DNA from: Actinomycetes bacterium
GTDB lineage: Bacteria > Actinomycetota > Acidimicrobiia > Acidimicrobiales > Microtrichaceae
Assembly (NCBI GenBank): GCA_023423475.1
Contig: JAFAFN010000514.1
Span: forward strand, 1 to 6,735
Reading direction: 5' to 3'
Length of the DNA: 6,735 nucleotides
In this document: piece after piece, positions 1-5,007 of the stretch
How positions within the stretch are numbered: the stretch's first letter is position 1
How the letters are laid out: each line of letters starts with the position of its first letter
Translations under genes and position numbers: made by a program
Notes under the pieces: generated by a model
What the model was told of the DNA's origin: nothing
Databases searched by the model: none
What the model saw: only the letters and a program-made list of their open reading frames with translations

Positions 1-1
1 C

Positions 2-505
2 CGGACACCACCGACGGGGATCGCTCGACTCCTCGCTGCCGTCGGCGCGGCCGTTGTCGCAGCGTCGCTGGTGGGCGCGTGCGGAGGATCCGACGACCCG
101 CCGCCCCGGCCCACCACCACGACCATCGACGCCGCGGCGTGGCGCGAGGACCTCGACGACGAGTGCGCTGCACTCAACGAGGAGTACGCGCACCTCGCCG
201 AGTCGGATCCGACGGATGCCGACCAGGCGGTCGCCTACGCCGAGGACGTCCAGCAGTTCGCCGAGGCGCTGGTCGCTGTGGTGCGCGACGCCGCACGAGG
301 TGCCGGCGAGGACGACGAAGCGGCAGCCGCAGAGCTCGTCGACGCGGCGAGCGAGCTCGAGTCGGCCACGACGCAGCTCGCCGACGCGGCGGGCGACGGC
401 GACGTCGAGGCGGTCGATGCAGCGGCGACCGAGGTCGACGAGCTCGGATCACGCATCAACGCCGCAGCGGAAGAACTGGGCGTCGACTCCTGCGGCGGGT
501 TCTGA
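2..505 (+). CDS. Small alanine/glutamate-rich lipoprotein, 5' end outside the window
   Basis: This is the 3' part of a gene. The reading frame is open from the left edge, so the true start lies at or before base 1. The visible N-terminus has an arginine followed by a hydrophobic stretch (LLAAVGAAVVAASLVGAC), which is the h-region and lipobox of a type II signal peptide. The lipobox reads VGAC, with the lipid-modified Cys codon at 80-82, so the mature protein (about 141 residues) should be anchored to the outer face of the membrane. The GTG at 71 is not a sensible start because it would remove the signal peptide. After a short Pro/Thr linker the mature part is rich in Ala, Glu and Asp and looks almost entirely helical. 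Two more cysteines, one early (DEC) and one four residues from the end (DSCGGF), could form a disulfide. I recognise no family and no catalytic motif; the function is unknown. It converges on the enoyl-CoA hydratase-like gene with a 36-bp gap. Confidence 0.8.
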   Translation, partial: RTPPTGIARLLAAVGAAVVAASLVGACGGSDDPPPRPTTTTIDAAAWREDLDDECAALNEEYAHLAESDPTDADQAVAYAEDVQQFAEALVAVVRDAARGAGEDDEAAAAELVDAASELESATTQLADAAGDGDVEAVDAAATEVDELGSRINAAAEELGVDSCGGF

Positions 506-544
506 GCCGGTCAGCTCGGGCGGCAGCTCACCAACCCCGGCTCA
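503..544. terminator. Candidate bidirectional terminator: inverted repeat spanning both stop codons
   Basis: TGAGCCGG at 503-510 and CCGGCTCA at 537-544 form a perfect 8-bp inverted repeat with a 26-nt spacer. The left arm begins with the TGA stop of the lipoprotein gene, and the right arm ends with the complement of the TGA stop of the convergent enoyl-CoA hydratase-like gene. The spacer contains two copies of CAGCTC (512-517 and 524-529) and a weak inner AGCT pairing. There is no T-run on either side, so it is not a textbook intrinsic terminator, but its position suits 3'-end formation for both transcripts. The repeat is seen in the sequence; the function is inferred. Confidence 0.45.
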
Positions 545-1372
545 CCAACCACGGAAGGCCGGCGCCCGACGCTCCCTGAACGCGGTCAGACCTTCGGCGA
601 AGTCGCCTGATGCGGTCAGGAGGTCCTGGGCGAACGCCTCCTCCTCGAACGCAGTGTGCCGGCTCGATTCGAAGGACCGGTTCACGAGCCACTTGGTGAG
701 CGCCAGCGCCTTGGTCGGAGCCAGTGCGAGGCGACCGGCGATCTCGTCGACCGTCGCGCCGAGCTCGGCGGCGGGGACCACGCGATTCGCGATGCCGAGC
801 CGTTCGCAGCGCTCGGCGGGCACGTCCTCCGCGAGGAACATCAGCTCCTTGGTGATCTGCGGTCCGACGATCCGGGGCAGCAGGTAGGCGCCACCGGCGT
901 CGGGCATGATGCCGCGCTTCACGAAGACCTCGACGAGCTTCGCGTTGTCGGCCATGACGACCAGGTCACATGCGAGCACGAGGTGCGCACCGCCGCCGGC
1001 GGCGGTGCCGTTGACCGCAGCGATCACCGGCTTGTCGCAGTCGAGGATCGACGACACGAGGCGCTGCCAGCCGCGCTTGATCAGTCGGGCGGCATCGCCG
1101 ACGGATCGGTCGGGAGCACCCTCAGGGATCGGGGGTGTGGGCTTCTGGGGTCCTCCGAGGTTGGCGCCGGTGCAGAAGTGGCGTTCGCCGGCACCGGTCA
1201 ACACGATGCAGCGCACCGCGAGGTCGGCTGATGCCCACTCGAACCACTCGGTGAGCTGGTCCCGCATGACGGCGTTGAGCGAGTTGCCCTGGTCCGCGGC
1301 GTTGATCGTGATCCGTGCGATCCCGTCGGTCACCTCGTAGGTGACGAGTTCGTCGGTGGGGGTCTCGCTCAT
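542..1372 (-). CDS. Enoyl-CoA hydratase/isomerase (crotonase) family protein, PaaG-like active site
   Basis: This 276-residue protein has the usual length and layout of a single-domain crotonase, an enzyme that handles acyl-CoA thioesters in the cytoplasm. The first oxyanion-hole segment is HFCTGANL (residues 65-72). The second is NGTAAGGG (121-128), followed by the family signature ACDLVVMAD (134-142). The two glutamates that catalyse hydration in classical enoyl-CoA hydratase are absent: by hand alignment His130 and Phe150 take their places. The segment MPDAGGAYLLPR (156-167) instead supplies Asp158 in the PDxGG context typical of PaaG-type enoyl-CoA isomerases. An isomerase or another acyl-CoA reaction is therefore more likely than simple hydration; the substrate cannot be read from sequence. 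The ATG at 1370-1372 is preceded by a strong ribosome-binding site (GAGGAG). The gene lies 76 bp downstream of the ATP-grasp gene on the same strand and may be transcribed separately, because hairpins fill that gap. Confidence 0.92.
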   Translation of the reverse strand: MSETPTDELVTYEVTDGIARITINAADQGNSLNAVMRDQLTEWFEWASADLAVRCIVLTGAGERHFCTGANLGGPQKPTPPIPEGAPDRSVGDAARLIKRGWQRLVSSILDCDKPVIAAVNGTAAGGGAHLVLACDLVVMADNAKLVEVFVKRGIMPDAGGAYLLPRIVGPQITKELMFLAEDVPAERCERLGIANRVVPAAELGATVDEIAGRLALAPTKALALTKWLVNRSFESSRHTAFEEEAFAQDLLTASGDFAEGLTAFRERRAPAFRGW

Positions 1373-1374
1373 GG

Positions 1375-1381
1375 TCTCCTC
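1375..1381 (-). promoter_or_regulatory. Ribosome-binding site of the crotonase gene
   Basis: Read on the minus strand, GAGGAGA lies just before the ATG at 1372. Spacing is three bases from AGGAG or five from GAGG. It is the clearest Shine-Dalgarno sequence in the window and fixes the start of the enoyl-CoA hydratase-like gene. Confidence 0.75.
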
Positions 1382-1415
1382 GATCTGCTCGGCTGGTCCG
1401 CGACCGGCCAGGTTG

Positions 1416-1448
1416 GCTCCGCTGACGGAGCGTCACGCTAGTGGTGAC
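1416..1448 (-). terminator. Two adjacent hairpins after the ATP-grasp stop codon
   Basis: Directly downstream of the ATP-grasp TGA (complement of 1449-1451) lie two stem-loops placed end to end. The first pairs GTCAC with GTGAC (1432-1436 with 1444-1448; 7-nt loop). The second pairs GCTCCG with CGGAGC (1416-1421 with 1426-1431; 4-nt loop). Neither is followed by a U-run in the minus-strand RNA. They may terminate or attenuate the upstream transcript, or protect its 3' end, before the crotonase gene begins. The stems are seen directly; the role is inferred. Confidence 0.4.
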
Positions 1449-2360
1449 TCAACCGCGTGCCGCACGCCGCAGCGCGGCGGCAGCCACCGTCGCCGCAGCG
1501 GAGGGTGACGTGTGCAGGAAGAACGACGGCTCGGTGAGCTCGAGCTCGAGCAGCATCGGCCGGCCGTCCGCTCCCCGGAGCACGTCGACCCGGGCGTAGA
1601 GCAGCGGCCCCGTGCCGAGCCGACGTGTCGCGACGTCGAGCACCTCGGTCGCGAGATCGACCTCGTCGGTCGTCGCGGTGGCGGCATCGATCTGCTCGAC
1701 CGCGAAGAGGCCGTCGACATCGGCGGCGCCGCCGCGCAGCAGCGCACCCTTCCTGAAGGCGTGGCTGAGCTGCCCGTCGATGAGCACCATGCCGGTCTCC
1801 CCGACGTCGTCCACGGAGTCGAGATACGGCTGGACCATCACGTCGCGCCCGTCGTCGAGCAGGCCGATCGCATGCGCGACGGCGTCGTCCATCTGCTCCG
1901 GCCGGTAGCGGGCGGTGTCCTTCGAGCCGGCTGAGATCGTCGGCTTGACCACCAGGTCCGAACCCGGCGGGACCGCGGCGAGGATCCTCGCCGCGGCACC
2001 CGGCACGTCGAACCCGTCGGAGCTGTCGAGGAAGGTCGTCGGGACGGTCCGGATCCCGGCGGTCGCGAGATCGGCCAGGTAGTGCTTGTCGGTGTTCCAC
2101 GCCACGACCGCCGAGGGGTTGGCGACGGAGGTCGTACGCTCGACCCGTTCGATCCAGGCGAGGAACTCGTCGTGGCGTGAGGTGTAGTCCCAGGTGGAGC
2201 GGATCACGACCAGGTCGACGTCGGACCAGTCGACCTCCGGGTCCGTCCACACCGCAGGTCGGACATCGACGTCGAGCTCCTCGAGCGCCGCGACGAGCAG
2301 CGGCGCGTCCTCGTCGACCTCCCACGCCTCGGCGGCCGTCGCCAGCGCGATGCTCGTCAT
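1449..2360 (-). CDS. ATP-grasp protein of the DcsG / RimK-like group
   Basis: This 303-residue cytoplasmic protein resembles the single-chain ATP-grasp ligases related to DcsG, the cyclo-ligase of D-cycloserine biosynthesis. Such enzymes activate a carboxylate as an acyl phosphate and join it to a nucleophile. The N-terminal domain carries DLVVIRSTWDYT (residues 49-60) and WNTDKHYLADLA (88-99), both characteristic of this group. The ATP-grasp core has the nucleotide-binding lysine in VVKPTISAGSKDTAR (137-151), then VQPYLDSVDDVGE (176-188). Near the C-terminus LLELELTEPSFF supplies the acidic metal-binding residues. The start was placed at the ATG of MTSIALATAAEAW because homologues begin there and the open frame further upstream is low-complexity. 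That ATG overlaps the stop of the oxidoreductase gene by four bases (ATGA), with no strong ribosome-binding site, which suggests translational coupling. Most homologues have no known substrate, and no other cycloserine genes are present, so cycloserine synthesis should not be inferred. Confidence 0.88.
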   Translation of the reverse strand: MTSIALATAAEAWEVDEDAPLLVAALEELDVDVRPAVWTDPEVDWSDVDLVVIRSTWDYTSRHDEFLAWIERVERTTSVANPSAVVAWNTDKHYLADLATAGIRTVPTTFLDSSDGFDVPGAAARILAAVPPGSDLVVKPTISAGSKDTARYRPEQMDDAVAHAIGLLDDGRDVMVQPYLDSVDDVGETGMVLIDGQLSHAFRKGALLRGGAADVDGLFAVEQIDAATATTDEVDLATEVLDVATRRLGTGPLLYARVDVLRGADGRPMLLELELTEPSFFLHTSPSAAATVAAAALRRAARG

Positions 2361-3295
2361 CGTCCGGCCATCTCGGCGACGAGGGGTGCGAACGCCCGGG
2401 CGGAGGGTCCGGGGATCACGTGGTACGAGTAGCCCCAGCGGTCGCGTCGCACCTCGAGCTGCTCCGCGAGCTCGGCGACGGTGCCCAGCATGACCATCGG
2501 GGACTCCAGGAGTCCGTCCGGCTCGGTGCCGAACGCCGGGGCGAGCAGCTCTGCGGTGCCGGCCGCGTCGTCGGTGATCTCCGCCACGGCGAGCCACGCG
2601 TTGAGCTCGATGTCGTCGAAGCGGTCGCCGGCACCCTCGCGGAGCCAGCCGAGCTTCTCGTCGATGCGGTCCACCTGTGCGTCGCGGGCTGCAGCCGCAT
2701 CGATCTCGCCGGAGTGGATCGAGGGGTTGACCCCGACGATGTCGGCCTGCGCGCCGGCGAAGCGCAGCATCCGCGGTGCTCCGGCGCCGATGAGCAGCGG
2801 TGGTCCGCCGGGTCGGGACGGCGCAGGAGTCCCGTCGAGCCCGTCGACGTCGTAGTGCTCGCCGTGGAAGGTGAACGGGCCAGGCGAGAACAGCCCACGG
2901 AGCACGGTGACCGCCTCGATCATCCGTGAGACGCGTGTGCCCGGCGCATCCATCGTGATACCGGAGCTGGTGTAGTCCGTCGCCTTCCAGCCGGCACCGA
3001 TGCCGAGCTCGAGGCGACCGCCGGAGAGCAGGTCGATGGTCGCGAGCTCACGCGCGAGCACGACGGGGTGACGGAAGTCGGCGGCCAGCACGAGCGAGCC
3101 CACGTTGATGGTCGTGGTCGCCGCTGCCGCCGTCGCCATCGCCGCGATCGGACCGAGCCCCTCGTCGAAGTGGTCCGGGACGAACAGCGTCGAGAACCCG
3201 GCGTCCTCCGCCCAGCGGGCGCTGTCGGCCCAGCTCATCTCGTCGAGCGGGCCCTGGAGCTCGACGGCGAATCGGAAGCGACGTGGGTGTGCCAT
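2357..3295 (-). CDS. Luciferase-like F420-dependent oxidoreductase (TIGR03621 / MSMEG_2516-like)
   Basis: This 312-residue protein has the TIM-barrel pattern of the luciferase-like monooxygenase superfamily and resembles the actinobacterial MSMEG_2516 subgroup thought to use coenzyme F420. Diagnostic segments are FRFAVELQG at the N-terminus (residues 7-15), GFSTLFVPDHF (33-43), NVGSLVLAADFRHPVVLAR (64-82) and ATIDLLSGGRLELGIGAGW (85-103). Near the C-terminus is RWGYSYHVIPG, another conserved part of this subgroup. Such enzymes transfer hydride to or from F420 on small organic substrates; the substrate here is unknown, and F420 rather than FMN use is inferred from the family. The ATG at 3293-3295 was chosen because it directly precedes the conserved N-terminal strand; the open frame continues upstream but runs antiparallel-like, Arg/Ser-rich and into the preceding gene. 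No Shine-Dalgarno sequence is visible, and a strong hairpin lies one base before the start codon. The gene ends in an ATGA overlap with the ATP-grasp gene. Confidence 0.9.
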   Translation of the reverse strand: MAHPRRFRFAVELQGPLDEMSWADSARWAEDAGFSTLFVPDHFDEGLGPIAAMATAAAATTTINVGSLVLAADFRHPVVLARELATIDLLSGGRLELGIGAGWKATDYTSSGITMDAPGTRVSRMIEAVTVLRGLFSPGPFTFHGEHYDVDGLDGTPAPSRPGGPPLLIGAGAPRMLRFAGAQADIVGVNPSIHSGEIDAAAARDAQVDRIDEKLGWLREGAGDRFDDIELNAWLAVAEITDDAAGTAELLAPAFGTEPDGLLESPMVMLGTVAELAEQLEVRRDRWGYSYHVIPGPSARAFAPLVAEMAGR

Positions 3296-3296
3296 G

Positions 3297-3315
3297 GCGG
3301 CGACGATATCGCCGC
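3297..3315 (-). other. Perfect 7-bp hairpin abutting the oxidoreductase start codon
   Basis: GCGGCGA (3297-3303) and TCGCCGC (3309-3315) form a perfect 7-bp stem around a 5-nt loop. In the minus-strand RNA the stem ends one base before the ATG at 3295, exactly where a ribosome-binding site would lie. It could limit initiation on the oxidoreductase, or act as a terminator or 3' stabiliser for the lipoprotein gene that ends 30 bases upstream. There is no U-run. Confidence 0.4.
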
Positions 3316-3344
3316 GCCGTCCGGGTCGAGCTCTCGGCGTCGGC

Positions 3345-4868
3345 TCAGACCGAGCTCGCCGCTCCGCCACCCGACGACGCGAGCGGGAAGGCGACGAGGA
3401 TCCCGTCGACCCCACCATTCGGGGGTGTCTCGGCGAACTGCCCCGACGTGGTGCCGACCACGACCAGGAGTCCGTCCTCGGTGGTGGCGAGCCCGTGGGA
3501 ACGGTCCTCTCCGTCGGTGCCGAGTCGTGAGCTCCACAGCACCTCGCCGGTGCCGGCATCGAGCGCGGCGAGGAACAGGTCCACGCCGCCGCCGTCGCCG
3601 CCGTCCTCGATCAGGTCGCCGAACTCGCCGTCGGTGGTTCCGGTGACGTAGATCGTCGACCCGTCGGCCACGACGCCGGACACCGACTCGGCGCCGGCGG
3701 AGCCGAACTGCGTGCTCCACAGCAGCGCCCCGTCGGTCGCGAACGAGGCGACGACGGCATCGGTCCCTCCGGCCGCGGTGGCCGGGCCGGCGCCATCGAA
3801 GTCGCCGTCGGTGGTGCCCGCCGCCACGAACTGCTCGGTGCCACGGCGGGCCTCGCCCATCGCCGCCACGGCGGAGAACGTGTCGGTGCCCGTCGATCCG
3901 ACCTGCGTGATCCACCGCTGGTTGCCCGAGGTGTCGAAGCGCGAGATCCAGCCGTCCCGGCCGCCGTTGCTCGGGCCTTCGAGATCGCCGTCGGTGTAGC
4001 CGACGAAGATGCCATCAGCGCCCTGGGTCGTGGTGACCCCGAGGGCCCCGTCCTCGAGCGAGGTGCCGAACTGCCGAGCCCAGACCGGTCGACCCAGTGC
4101 ATCGGTCTGCACCGCCAGCGCATCGCCACCACCGAGGCCCCGTCCGGAGGGGTCCTGCGCACCGGGGAGCAGGCCGCTCGCCGTGCCCGACACGTAGCCC
4201 GTCGGGTCCTGCGCCGCGAGCGCGGCGCCGGTGACCTGCTCGGCGTCGGGACCGCCGAGCTGGTGGACGGTGCCGGTCGCACCGTCCTCGTCGAGTGCGC
4301 CACACCATGCATCCTGCGCGCCGGCCGGGGTCGACCCGAACGCCCCGTCGGTCGTGCCGCACGCGAGCACGGCCTCGTCGTTCGCCGAGACGCCCGTGGC
4401 CGAGTCGGCACCGGGCGAACCCGAACCGCTCGCCGCGACGATCTCGCCCTCGGTCGTCACCACGGTGGCCAGGGCGTCGCTCGGTCCGTCGACCGGTCCG
4501 TCGATGCCATCCGTCGTCGTGCCTGGCGCACCGGCGGTCGTGCCGCTCGTCGAGCCCACCGCCACGACCGCCGCCTGGTGTCCGGTCACCGCGAGCAGGC
4601 GGTCGTCACCGGGTCCACCGACCTGGAGCTTCCAGGCGATCGGCAGCGGCTCGGGTGCGTCGGCCTGGGTCGTGCCCGGCACACGGGAGTCGGTCGGCAA
4701 CGTCGTCGTGGTGTTGTGCTCCGGCAGGGTGACCGTCGCCGGCTCGTCCCGGTCGAGCGAGCAGGCCGAGACCGTCACGGCGAGTCCCACGAGCGCGAGG
4801 ATCGCCGCAGCTCGAGCGCGACCGCTCGGCGTCCGGGTGCGGTGGAGTCGCTCGGTCGGCTCGCTCAC
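3345..4868 (-). CDS. Seven-repeat beta-propeller (SBBP-type) lipoprotein
   Basis: This 507-residue protein begins with an Arg-rich n-region (residues 7-19), a hydrophobic segment (20-33) and a VSAC lipobox with the lipidated Cys at 36, so it should be displayed on the outer face of the membrane. A Thr/Pro-rich spacer (about 43-76) leads to a repeat domain of roughly 60 residues per unit. The repeats resemble the beta-propeller repeat PF06739 (SBBP). Each centres on a GTTDGxF-like turn, then a GGxDAxVA strand and a LWxxQFG strand. I count seven turns (GSTSG, GTTDG, GTASG, GYTDG, GTTDG, GTTDG, GTTSG), matching a complete seven-bladed propeller; the first strand (IAWKLQVGG) and the last (DGILVAF) could close the ring. 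Acidic DGDFDG-like turns may bind calcium. The only other cysteines, 170 and 189, fall in one blade and could pair. The start is GTG, with GAGAGGA ten bases before it. The binding partner is unknown. Confidence 0.85.
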   Translation of the reverse strand: MSEPTERLHRTRTPSGRARAAAILALVGLAVTVSACSLDRDEPATVTLPEHNTTTTLPTDSRVPGTTQADAPEPLPIAWKLQVGGPGDDRLLAVTGHQAAVVAVGSTSGTTAGAPGTTTDGIDGPVDGPSDALATVVTTEGEIVAASGSGSPGADSATGVSANDEAVLACGTTDGAFGSTPAGAQDAWCGALDEDGATGTVHQLGGPDAEQVTGAALAAQDPTGYVSGTASGLLPGAQDPSGRGLGGGDALAVQTDALGRPVWARQFGTSLEDGALGVTTTQGADGIFVGYTDGDLEGPSNGGRDGWISRFDTSGNQRWITQVGSTGTDTFSAVAAMGEARRGTEQFVAAGTTDGDFDGAGPATAAGGTDAVVASFATDGALLWSTQFGSAGAESVSGVVADGSTIYVTGTTDGEFGDLIEDGGDGGGVDLFLAALDAGTGEVLWSSRLGTDGEDRSHGLATTEDGLLVVVGTTSGQFAETPPNGGVDGILVAFPLASSGGGAASSV

Positions 4869-5004
4869 TGGTCGGGGGTCCTCTCGGTCGATCGCGTCGG
4901 CGGCGACGCGTGCATCGGCACCGTATTCTCACAGCCCCCACCGCCGAGTGCAGCGCGCCGGGAGATCACTCGCGGGGGACCCACAGTTGTGGCACCATCA
5001 CGTG
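4869..5004. promoter_or_regulatory. Divergent intergenic region, probable promoters for both flanking genes
   Basis: This 136-bp gap separates the propeller lipoprotein gene (leftward) from the GYF_2 gene (rightward), so it should hold at least two promoters. The region is slightly less GC-rich around CCGTATTCTCACAG (4921-4934). TATTCT at 4924-4929 fits the TAnnnT pattern of a -10 box for the rightward gene. On the opposite strand TACGGT, ending near 4921, fits the same pattern for the leftward gene. No convincing -35 box is visible for either. The leftward gene's ribosome-binding site, GAGAGGA, is the complement of 4879-4885. Promoter assignment is weak. Confidence 0.35.
4981..4992. repeat. 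Short inverted repeat upstream of the GYF_2 gene
   Basis: CCACA and TGTGG flank a two-base centre (GT) at 4981-4992, forming a 5-bp inverted repeat 12 bases before the GYF_2 start codon. Together with the palindrome that follows, it could be an operator, but the sequence alone cannot show this. Confidence 0.3.
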
Positions 5005-5007
5005 ATG
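4996..5007. repeat. Perfect 12-bp palindrome containing the GYF_2 start codon
   Basis: CATCACGTGATG is a perfect 12-bp palindrome with a CACGTG core. Its last three bases are the ATG start codon of the GYF_2 gene at 5005-5007. This is a dyad of the kind bound by dimeric transcription factors, and its position could also let it block translation initiation. The palindrome is seen directly; binding is inference. Confidence 0.4.

Noticed and set aside
71..73. GTG at 71 as the start of the first lipoprotein
   Set aside because: Starting here would leave only three residues before the lipobox Cys and discard a clear hydrophobic signal segment that continues to the window edge.
54..887. 277-residue open frame on the + strand
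   Set aside because: It crosses the lipoprotein gene in another frame and then runs antisense to the crotonase gene. Its composition (Ser/Arg/Thr/Pro) is typical of a shadow frame.
2361..2597. Upstream extension of the ATP-grasp reading frame
   Set aside because: It overlaps the well-conserved C-terminal part of the oxidoreductase in another frame and is Arg/Gly-rich. The family N-terminus matches the ATG at 2360.
1449..3295. D-cycloserine biosynthesis cluster
   Set aside because: The ATP-grasp protein resembles DcsG, but none of the other known cycloserine genes is present, and DcsG-like proteins of unknown role are common in actinobacteria.
3296..3559. Upstream extension of the oxidoreductase reading frame
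   Set aside because: It overlaps the end of the propeller gene, is low-complexity Arg/Ser/Pro, and the conserved luciferase-like N-terminus begins right after the ATG at 3295.
4231..5004. Upstream extension of the GYF_2 reading frame into a 588-residue protein
   Set aside because: The extension lies antisense to the propeller lipoprotein gene, which has a signal peptide, lipobox and seven family repeats. The extended part is Ser/Arg/Pro-rich with no domain. Long open frames are expected by chance at this GC content.
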